This document shows positions 52,167-59,335 of a stretch of DNA of 64,000 bases, one piece after another (within the stretch, counting starts at the first letter, position 1; each line of letters begins with the position of its first letter). Made by a program: the position numbers and the translations under genes. The stretch is from Saccharothrix syringae (GTDB lineage Bacteria > Actinomycetota > Actinomycetes > Mycobacteriales > Pseudonocardiaceae), in the NCBI RefSeq assembly GCF_009498035.1, contig NZ_CP034550.1:3410001-3474000 (forward strand), given 5' to 3'. The notes under the pieces were generated by a model. The model made no database searches and was not told where the DNA came from. It saw nothing but the letters and a program-made list of their open reading frames with translations.

Positions 52167-53405
52167 ATGCGGGTGCTGTGCTGCGTGACCACCGCCGTCT
52201 CCCACGCCAGGGCGCTGCTCCCGGTGGCGCGGGCCCTGGCGTGCGCGGGGCACGAGGTCCTGGTGGCGACCACGGTGCCGCTGCTGCGCGTGTTCGACGG
52301 CGAACCGTTCCGCGCCCGAGCGGACCTGCCGCCGCTGATCCCCGACGTGAGCCCGGCCCTCGCGGAGGCGGGCCGGGGTGCCGGGGAGGACGCGGCCACC
52401 CTCGCCCGCAAGGTGGGCGTCCGCCTCTTCGCCGGTCCGCACATCGTCGAGGGGTATCACGCCCTCGCCGCGGTGGCCGACCGGTTCCGCCCCGACCTCG
52501 TGCTGCGCGGCGAGGCGGAGTTCGCGGCCGTGCTGCTCGCCGAGGACCTCGGTGTCCCGCACGTCCCCGCCCCGGCCGGCAGCGCCAACGCGCTCCCCCC
52601 GGACTACCTGCTCGTCCTGCTCAACGAGCGCAGGCGCGAGCTAGGCCGACCGGAGTGGGACGACCTCGAACCGCTCTACCGCCACGGGCGGCTCGACTTC
52701 ATGCCCGCGTCGTACTCGTTCGCCCCCGCCCACCTGCCGGACGCGATCACCTGCCGGCAGCCGGACGCCGTCGACCGCGCCGAGGTCCTGCCGGACTGGG
52801 TCCTCGCCCTGCCCGCGGACCGCCCCCTGGTGCTGGCGTCGTTCGGGACCGTCATCTCCGTGCTGCACGCGCAGGCCGTCGACCCGTTCACGGTCGCGGT
52901 GCAGGCCGACACGCGGTCGGCCCTGCTGGCCGTCGTCGCCGCGCTCGCCGAGACCGACTGCGTCGGCGTGGTCGCCACCGGCGGCCTGGTCCCGGCCGAC
53001 TCGCCGGTGCCCGGGAACGTCCGGCTCGCCGACCACGTCCCCCAGCCCCTGCTGCTGCGCTGCGCCCAGTTGTTCATCACCCACGGCGGCTACAACGGCA
53101 TCCGCGAGTCGATCGCGGCCGGCGTGCCGATGGCCGTGCTGCCCCGGTACGGGGACCAGTTCGCCAACGCCGCCCGGGTCCGGGAACTCGGCCTGGGCCT
53201 GCACGTGACCGACGGCTCGGCGGGGGCGATCGCCGCGGCGTGCCGGACCCTGCTGGACGACGCGGCGGTGACCGCGCGGGCCCGACTGGCCCAGCGCCAC
53301 ATGCTCGCGCTGCCGCCGGTGGAGGACCTCGTCCCGCGCCTGGAGCGGATCGCCGCCGGGACCGGTACCCCGGTACCCGTGGGCACCGGGGCACCGGTCC
53401 CGTAG
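52167..53405 (+). CDS. GT-B (family 1) glycosyltransferase, probable indolocarbazole N-glycosyltransferase
   Basis: The protein has 412 residues from ATG 52167. The N-terminal acceptor domain begins VLCCVTTAVSHARALLPVAR and holds GHEVLVATTVP. The C-terminal donor domain has LVLASFGTVISVLH, VRLADHVPQPLLLRCAQLFI and THGGYNGIRESIAAGVPMAV, then LPRYGDQFANAARV, the nucleotide-sugar-binding region of macrolide-type GT1 enzymes. It stands beside RebC/StaC-, RebO-, RebP- and RebD-like genes, so attaching a sugar to an indolocarbazole aglycone (as RebG/StaG do) is the obvious role. No deoxysugar genes are in view. The tail has a TGTPVPVGTGAPVP repeat. Confidence 0.78.
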   Translation: MRVLCCVTTAVSHARALLPVARALACAGHEVLVATTVPLLRVFDGEPFRARADLPPLIPDVSPALAEAGRGAGEDAATLARKVGVRLFAGPHIVEGYHALAAVADRFRPDLVLRGEAEFAAVLLAEDLGVPHVPAPAGSANALPPDYLLVLLNERRRELGRPEWDDLEPLYRHGRLDFMPASYSFAPAHLPDAITCRQPDAVDRAEVLPDWVLALPADRPLVLASFGTVISVLHAQAVDPFTVAVQADTRSALLAVVAALAETDCVGVVATGGLVPADSPVPGNVRLADHVPQPLLLRCAQLFITHGGYNGIRESIAAGVPMAVLPRYGDQFANAARVRELGLGLHVTDGSAGAIAAACRTLLDDAAVTARARLAQRHMLALPPVEDLVPRLERIAAGTGTPVPVGTGAPVP

Positions 53406-53414
53406 CGCGGGCCG

Positions 53415-55052
53415 TCAGCCCGACGGCACGGCCGCCAGGACCGAACCGCGGACCGCGTCCACGAGCCGGACCGGGTCCGCGGGCAGCCGCTCGTCCCGCC
53501 AGGCGACGTGGCCGTCCGGGCGGACCAGCACGAACGGGCACGCGTACAACCGCGCCAACTCCGGGTCGCCGCACTCGACGACCCGCAGCGGGACGCCCCG
53601 CGCGTCGAACGCCTCCCGCACCTCCCGGGTGCCCCGCGGGTCGTGCCCGAAGCACAGGAGGACGAACCCCTCGCCGAACACGTCCAGCAGGGACACCCCC
53701 GGCCGCAGCCAGGCGTGCGCGGCCCGGGAACCGGGGTCGCTGCCCGGTCGCCACTCCGGTGTCAGCTCGGCGCCGGTGCCGATGACCAGCGGGGACCGGT
53801 AGCGGTAGCCGAAGTGGACCTCGGGGTTGTCGAACTCCTTGTCGGCGCCACTGGCGCGCAGCCGTTCGGCCATCTCCGCGCGCCGGCGCTCGCCCTCCGG
53901 CGTGTCCGCGCGCAGGTCGACGGGCAGCGCGCGGGCCAACGTCCGCTGGAGGTGCCGGTTGGCGGCTTCGAGGCTGTCGAGCGCGACGGGCCGCCGCTCG
54001 GCCTCGTAGCTGTCCAGCAGGTGCTCCCCGCCCCAGCCGCGGAGGTGGGCGGCCAGCTTCCAGCCCAGGTCGGCGGCGTCGGCGATGCCGATGTTCATGC
54101 CGAACCCGCCGGACGGCGACACGGTGTGGGCGGCGTCCCCGGCCAGGAAGACCCGGCCGTGCCGGTAGCGCTCGGCCACCCAGTGGGTGAGGTGCCACTC
54201 GTCGTCGGCCACGGGTTCGACCGGGGTGTCGAACGCGATCGCGTCCCGCAGCAGCGCGGTCGGGTCCGCCGTCAGCGCCGGACCGGACACGGTCAGGTTG
54301 AACAGCTCCCCGCCGTCCATCGAGCGCAGCGGGTAGCGCAGCTCATTGGAGAGCATGAGGAAGTAGACCATGGCCGGCCGGTGGCCGCGCTCGCGCAGGT
54401 GACGGGTCAGCTCCGGCGCGCGGAACAGGATGTTGCGCAGCACCCTGGCCTCGTGCCGCGCCGGCGCGTCGATGCCGCACCAGCGCCTGACCGGGGACGA
54501 GGCGCCGTCGCAGGCGACCAGGTACCGGGCCCGGACCACGCTCGCCGTGCCGGTGCCGAGGTCGGTGACGTGCGCGGTGACGCCGTCGTCGTCCTGGGTG
54601 AACGAGTCCAGCCGGTGGCTCAGCAGCAGCGGGCCGTCCGGGGCCCTGCCCACCGCGCCCACGAGCAGCGGCTGGAGCCAGTGCGCGGGGCAGACCTGGT
54701 CCGGTTCCGGCGTGTGCCGGAACTCCGGGCGGGTGGCGACGCTGCCCCGCTCGAAGCGGTGCAGCTCGTGCCCGCCGACCCGGGTGACCCAGGCGATGTC
54801 CAGCGGGTGGTCCGGCGGCCAGCCCGCGGCGCGGATGTCGTCGGCCAGCCCCCACCGCCGGAACAGCTCCATCGACCGCGGTCCGATCGTGCTCACCCCG
54901 GGTTGGGGTATCCGTCCGTCCCGCCGCTCGACGACCAGGTGGTCGATCCCCCGGTAGCGGAGGTCCAGCGCCATCGCCAGGCCCACCGGGCCGGCCCCGA
55001 CGACCAGGACGTCCGTTCCGCGGGTCGGGGGCGGTGCACTGCCTGTGGGCAC
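53415..55052 (-). CDS. RebC/StaC-like FAD-dependent monooxygenase
   Basis: The protein has 545 residues from GTG 55052, chosen because GGAGG lies eight bases upstream; the frame is open to 55178. It is a group A flavin hydroxylase: VLVVGAGPVGLAMALDLRYR (GxGxxG at 19-24), then ATRPEFRHTPEPDQVC, YLVACDGASSPVRRWCGIDA, and FLAGDAAHTVSPSGGFGMNI near residue 302. RebC and StaC act with the P450 RebP/StaP to turn chromopyrrolic acid into arcyriaflavin C or K252c, respectively. Whether this enzyme makes the C-7 oxidised or reduced product cannot be told by eye. It is convergent with the glycosyltransferase gene (9 bp apart) and divergent from the oxidase gene. Confidence 0.82.
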   Translation of the reverse strand: MPTGSAPPPTRGTDVLVVGAGPVGLAMALDLRYRGIDHLVVERRDGRIPQPGVSTIGPRSMELFRRWGLADDIRAAGWPPDHPLDIAWVTRVGGHELHRFERGSVATRPEFRHTPEPDQVCPAHWLQPLLVGAVGRAPDGPLLLSHRLDSFTQDDDGVTAHVTDLGTGTASVVRARYLVACDGASSPVRRWCGIDAPARHEARVLRNILFRAPELTRHLRERGHRPAMVYFLMLSNELRYPLRSMDGGELFNLTVSGPALTADPTALLRDAIAFDTPVEPVADDEWHLTHWVAERYRHGRVFLAGDAAHTVSPSGGFGMNIGIADAADLGWKLAAHLRGWGGEHLLDSYEAERRPVALDSLEAANRHLQRTLARALPVDLRADTPEGERRRAEMAERLRASGADKEFDNPEVHFGYRYRSPLVIGTGAELTPEWRPGSDPGSRAAHAWLRPGVSLLDVFGEGFVLLCFGHDPRGTREVREAFDARGVPLRVVECGDPELARLYACPFVLVRPDGHVAWRDERLPADPVRLVDAVRGSVLAAVPSG

Positions 55053-55395
55053 GGGAGCCACCTCCGGGACATCGTCGTGATCGGTCCGCTCCTCCCGTCG
55101 ATTCTGCTGGCCGCACGGGGTGCGCACACCTTCGGCCATCCGATCGGGTAACGAGTCGCGGTCCGTTCCCGCGTCCACTGGGGACAGGGGCGGGCCGGTG
55201 TTCCCCGGACGACTCCGCAGCCCCTGCGCGCGCGCCGGTTCCGCTGAGTGACCGGTGTCCCGGAATCCGCTCCGACGGTGGGAATTTCGAGTGGCCGCAA
55301 GGCTGGCGGACTTGCTGGGACAAGGGAACTCTGCTCACCGTGGTGGCGCAACGAGGGTGGGGGTGGTCGCTGAGGTGCCTATTCGAGGAGAGTTC
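55053..55395. promoter_or_regulatory. Divergent intergenic region of the indolocarbazole genes
   Basis: These 343 bp separate the RebC-like gene (minus) from the RebO-like gene (plus) and must hold both promoters. A less GC-rich stretch (GGGAATTTCGAGTGG) lies near 55280. No clear inverted repeat or activator box was identified, and no pathway regulator gene is in the window. Confidence 0.4.
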
Positions 55396-56946
55396 ATGCC
55401 TGGCATGCACGTGGTCGACCGCCGTTTCGCCACCGATCATCCCGGCGAGGCGGCACGATCCGGTCCACTGCGCGGTGTCCGCGTCGTGATGCCGGTCGGC
55501 TGCCCCGCGGCCGATCCCTGTTCGGACGCCCCGCCGATCATGATCCTGGGCGCGGGCATCGCGGGGTTGGTGGCGGCCCACGAGCTGGAGCTGTTGGGGC
55601 ACCGGGTCGAGGTGCTGGAGGGCAGCGGGCGCGTGGGCGGTCGCATCTTCACCCACCGCTTCGGCGCCGGCGGGTCCGGGCCGCTGGTGGAGCTCGGCGC
55701 CATGCGGGTGCCCGGCGACCACCGGTACACCTTGGACTACATCGCCCGGCTGGGCCTGTCCGGGAAGCTCCGGCCGTTCCGGACCCTGTTCTCCGAACCG
55801 CGGGCGTACCACGCCACCAGCCGGGGCTTCGTCCGCCTCGGCCAGGCCGCGCGCATCCTGGTCGAGGACTTCCGCGCGGAACTCGCCGACAGCCGCTACC
55901 GCGAGGAGACCGTGCTGTTCGGCGCGTGGTTGACCGCGATGGGCAACGCGATCGGCCCGGCCGGTTTCCGCGAGCGCGGTTTCACCGCGGAGCTGCTGGA
56001 CGCGGTGGACCGGGTCGACCTGGCGCCGTTCGTGGTGGGCGCCGACCGCGATCGGGTCGACCTGCACGCCTTCTTCGCCGCGCACCCCGGGGCCCGGGCC
56101 GGCTGCGGTGGCCGGCTGGCCCGGTTCGTCGACGACGTGCTGTCGGAGACCAGTCCCGACCTGGTGCGCCTCGAAGGCGGGATGGACCAGCTGGTCCAGG
56201 CGCTGGTGTCGCGGTTGCGGTCACCGGTGCGCCTCGGGTGCGAGGTGGTCGGGCTGGAGGTGTGCGGCGAGCGGGTGCTGGTGCAGGTCCGCACCGGCGA
56301 CCGCGTGGTCACCCGGAGCTGCCCCGGGGTGCTGTGCACGTTGCCGTTCTCGGTCCTGCGCCGGATCCGGTTGCGCAACCTGAGCCGGGCCAAGGTCGAG
56401 GCCATCCGCGGCATGACCTACTGGCCGGCCACGAAGGTCGCCTTCCACTGCCGGGAGGCGTTCTGGACCCGGGACGGGATCTCCGGCGGCGCGTCGTTCA
56501 GCGGCGGGCGCGTGCGCCAGACCTACTACGTGCCGGCGGAGTGCGACCCGGCGCAGGGGGCCGTGCTGCTGGCCAGCTACACGCTGGGGGAGGAGGCCGA
56601 GTCCTTCGGCCGGATGCCCGCGGAGGACCGGCACGAGTCGGTGCTGCGGGAGGTGGGCCGGATGCACCCGGAACTGCTGGAGCCCGGCATGGTGATCGGC
56701 GCGGCCAGCATGGCCTGGGGCCACCACTGGTGGAGCAGCGGTGCGGCGGTCAGCCAGTGGGAGCTGGACGACGCCGGCCGGGCGGAGGAGCGGCTGCGGG
56801 CGGCGAGCCCGGAGAACGGGTTGTACTTCGCGGGCGACCACTGCTCGGCGAACCCGGCGTGGATCGACGGCGCCATCCGGTCCGCGGTCGACGCCGCGCG
56901 GCAGATCCACCTGGACAGCCGGGCGCGGACGGCGGTGTCGGTGTGA
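55396..56946 (+). CDS. RebO/StaO-like L-tryptophan (amino-acid) oxidase
   Basis: The protein has 516 residues from ATG 55396, with GAGGAG five bases upstream. FAD binding is shown by IMILGAGIAGLVAAHELELL (near residues 49-68), then VEVLEGSGRVGGRIFTHRFG and LVELGAMRVPGDHRYTLDYI. ARFVDDVLSE and VRLEGGMDQLVQALVSRL belong to flavin monoamine oxidases. The C-terminus has the second FAD contact, GLYFAGDHCSANPAWIDGAI. RebO/StaO oxidise tryptophan to indole-3-pyruvate imine, the substrate of RebD/StaD. The neighbouring genes make this role likely. About 45 extra N-terminal residues precede the FAD fold. It overlaps the next P450 gene (GTGA). Confidence 0.83.
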   Translation: MPGMHVVDRRFATDHPGEAARSGPLRGVRVVMPVGCPAADPCSDAPPIMILGAGIAGLVAAHELELLGHRVEVLEGSGRVGGRIFTHRFGAGGSGPLVELGAMRVPGDHRYTLDYIARLGLSGKLRPFRTLFSEPRAYHATSRGFVRLGQAARILVEDFRAELADSRYREETVLFGAWLTAMGNAIGPAGFRERGFTAELLDAVDRVDLAPFVVGADRDRVDLHAFFAAHPGARAGCGGRLARFVDDVLSETSPDLVRLEGGMDQLVQALVSRLRSPVRLGCEVVGLEVCGERVLVQVRTGDRVVTRSCPGVLCTLPFSVLRRIRLRNLSRAKVEAIRGMTYWPATKVAFHCREAFWTRDGISGGASFSGGRVRQTYYVPAECDPAQGAVLLASYTLGEEAESFGRMPAEDRHESVLREVGRMHPELLEPGMVIGAASMAWGHHWWSSGAAVSQWELDDAGRAEERLRAASPENGLYFAGDHCSANPAWIDGAIRSAVDAARQIHLDSRARTAVSV

Positions 56947-58133
56947 GCGTGCTCCACGTGCCCGGCGCGCACCGGTCCGACCTGCCGCCGTTCGACCACC
57001 GCTCCCTGGGGCGGGAGGAGATCATCCGGCCCTACCCGCGGTACCGGCGGTACCTCGCGGAGGAACCGGTGCACTGGAGTTCCGCGGGCGGCGCGTGGTA
57101 CGTGTTCGGCCACCGGCCGACGGTGGAGGCGCTGGGTAGCGCGGACTTCACCCGCGGCGGGTTGGTCTTCCCGCCCGGCTGCGACGCGCTGACCCGCCTC
57201 GTGCGCGACTGGCTGGTGTTCCTCGACCCGCCGCGGCACACGCGGCTGCGGTCGGTGCTCGCCGGCCGGTTCACCCTCGCCGCGGTGCGCTCCCTGCGCC
57301 CGCGAATCCAACGGGTCGCCGACGACCTCGTCGCCGCCCTCGCGGGCCGACCGGAGATCGACCTGGTGGCCGACTTCGCGACCAGGCTGCCGCTGCACGT
57401 GATGTGCGACCTGCTCGGCCTGCCCGCGGCCGACCGGGAGTGGCTGCACCGGCGCGCGCTCGCGCTCCAGCAGGCCAGCTCGACCCGCCAGGGCGACTAC
57501 GCCGCCGCCGAGGAGGCGGCCCGGGACCTGGGCGGCTACTTCCGCCGGGCCGCCGCCGACCCGGCCGAGGACGGGCTGCTCGCGCCGCTCGTGCGGGCCG
57601 GGTGCACCCCCGACGAGGTCGCCGGCACGGGCGTGCACCTGCTCACCGCGGGCCACGAGACCACGGCCCACCTGATCGGCAAGTCCGTGCTGGCGCTGCT
57701 GGACCACCCCGAGGTGCTGCGCTCGCGGCCGGTGTTCACCGCCGACCACGTGGACGAGCTGATCCGCTACGACGGTCCGGTGCAGATGGTGAGCCGGCGG
57801 GCCGCGCGGGACGTGGTGCTGGGCGGTCGGCGGGTCCGGGCGGGCGACAAGGTGGTGCTGGTGCTCGGCGCCGCCAACCGCGATCCCGACCGCTTCGCGC
57901 GGCCCGACGAGCTGCGGCTGGACCGGGCGCCCCGCGGGCACTGCGGGTTCGGCTACGGCGCCCACCGGTGCCTGGGCGCCGCCCTGGCGGGCCTGGAGGC
58001 ACAGCTCGCCCTGACCGCGCTGGTGCGGGCTCTGCCCGCGCCGCACGCCGCCGGGCAACCGGTGCGCTACCACCACGACCTGATCTTCCACGGTCCGCGG
58101 ACCCTGCCGCTGCGCACCGGCTGGCCGGGGTGA
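56943..58133 (+). CDS. RebP/StaP-like cytochrome P450 (aryl-aryl coupling)
   Basis: The protein has 396 residues from GTG 56943, coupled to the oxidase gene. All P450 landmarks are present: helix I HLLTAGHETTAHLIG, ExxR within VDELIRYDGPVQ, the meander ANRDPDRFARPDEL, and the haem loop FGYGAHRCLGAAL with Cys343. The start FDHRSLGREEIIRPYPRYRR and RDWLVFLDPPRHTRLRSVL, then the end DLIFHGPRTLPL, closely recall StaP. That enzyme couples the two indoles of chromopyrrolic acid to build the six-ring core together with StaC/RebC. Confidence 0.85.
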   Translation: MSVLHVPGAHRSDLPPFDHRSLGREEIIRPYPRYRRYLAEEPVHWSSAGGAWYVFGHRPTVEALGSADFTRGGLVFPPGCDALTRLVRDWLVFLDPPRHTRLRSVLAGRFTLAAVRSLRPRIQRVADDLVAALAGRPEIDLVADFATRLPLHVMCDLLGLPAADREWLHRRALALQQASSTRQGDYAAAEEAARDLGGYFRRAAADPAEDGLLAPLVRAGCTPDEVAGTGVHLLTAGHETTAHLIGKSVLALLDHPEVLRSRPVFTADHVDELIRYDGPVQMVSRRAARDVVLGGRRVRAGDKVVLVLGAANRDPDRFARPDELRLDRAPRGHCGFGYGAHRCLGAALAGLEAQLALTALVRALPAPHAAGQPVRYHHDLIFHGPRTLPLRTGWPG

Positions 58134-58142
58134 CGCACCGGG

Positions 58143-59297
58143 TCAGGCCGGGCCCCCGGCGGGGACGAGGCGGACCGGCAGCGAGGTGAGCTGCCGGATG
58201 GCGTACCCGCTCACCCAGCGGGTCTCGCCGGTCGTCCGCGTGGCGTCGGGGAACTCCCGGAGGAACTCGGTCAGGGCGATCCGGAGCTCGGCGCGCGCCA
58301 GTGCCGCGCCGACGCAGTAGTGGGCGCCGTAGCCGAAGGTGTAGTGCGCCGTGGGCGGCGAGGCGTGGTTGAAGGCGGAGATGTTGAGCAGGACGGGCTT
58401 GCCCGCCGGGATCTCGTGCTCCTGGAGCAGTACGGGGGAGGTGGTGAACCGCCAGGTGGCCAGGGGGAACGGCGGGTTGGCGCACAGGGTGGCCTCGACG
58501 CGCGCCTCGACCTCCCGCGCGGTGGCCGGGCGCCTGTCCGGTGGCTCGTCCAGCACGTCGGCCAGCAGCGCGGCCAGCACGCTCGTCGTGGACTCGTGCC
58601 CGGGGATGACCAGCCCGGGGGTCCAGGTCGCGATCTCGACGGTGCTGACCGACCCGTCGGCCTCGTGCAGCGCCAGCAGGTCGGCGATCATGCCGGGGCG
58701 CAGCTCGTGCCGTCGCGGGCCGAGGAAGGCCCCGACGCCGCCGTAGAGCTGGACCCGCCCCCGTTCGCGCTCGGCGTCGTCCGCGCCGTGGGTGACCAGC
58801 CGGCAGGCTTCGACGAGCGGCTCGCGCATCTCCGGCGGCAGCCCGAGCACGGCGCTGATCACGGCCACGGGCAGCGGGTAGGCGAGCCGGGGCACCAGGT
58901 CGACCTCCCCGTCGAGCGTGCGCAGGAGGTCGTGCACGACCTCGGTGATCAGTTGCTCCCAGCGCTCCCGGTGCCGGGCCGAGAAGACCGCGGCGTGCAG
59001 CTTCCGCTGCCGGGTGTGCTCGGCGCCCTCGCTGGTGATCAGCGCGGCGGCGCGGGAGGTCTGGGCGGAGCCGATCATCCCGGTGGCGTCGTCGAACCAG
59101 TCGGGCGCCGCGTCGGCCTCCTTGGTGAGCCGGCGGTCGCGGAACGCCAGGCGGACCAGCTCGGGGTCGTTCACCAGCCACACCTCGCCGCCGGCCCAGG
59201 CCACGCGGGCGAGCGGGTGGCGGCGGGCCACGTCGAGCAGGCGCTCCTGCACGTCGCCGGGGCTCACGTCGAGCCGGATGTCGACCAGGTTCGTCAT
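58143..59297 (-). CDS. Atypical cytochrome P450 lacking ExxR and meander region
   Basis: The protein has 384 residues from ATG 59297. Helix I (LVIPGHESTTSVLAALLAD) and the haem loop FGYGAHYCVGAALARAEL with Cys328 are intact. The K-helix reads RVEATLCANPPFPLATWRF, so both the Glu and the Arg of ExxR are replaced. After VLLNISAFNHA the usual RDPxxFPDPDxFDxxR meander is absent and SPPTAHYTFGYG follows at once. The sequence is in frame, so this is not a simple shift. In staurosporine clusters a second P450 (StaN) closes the second sugar C-N bond; position suggests that role here. It could equally be inactive or structural. Confidence 0.75.
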   Translation of the reverse strand: MTNLVDIRLDVSPGDVQERLLDVARRHPLARVAWAGGEVWLVNDPELVRLAFRDRRLTKEADAAPDWFDDATGMIGSAQTSRAAALITSEGAEHTRQRKLHAAVFSARHRERWEQLITEVVHDLLRTLDGEVDLVPRLAYPLPVAVISAVLGLPPEMREPLVEACRLVTHGADDAERERGRVQLYGGVGAFLGPRRHELRPGMIADLLALHEADGSVSTVEIATWTPGLVIPGHESTTSVLAALLADVLDEPPDRRPATAREVEARVEATLCANPPFPLATWRFTTSPVLLQEHEIPAGKPVLLNISAFNHASPPTAHYTFGYGAHYCVGAALARAELRIALTEFLREFPDATRTTGETRWVSGYAIRQLTSLPVRLVPAGGPA

Positions 59298-59335
59298 GTC
59301 GGTTCCCAGGGTCTCGGGGGCGGGTCGCGGGTCGG

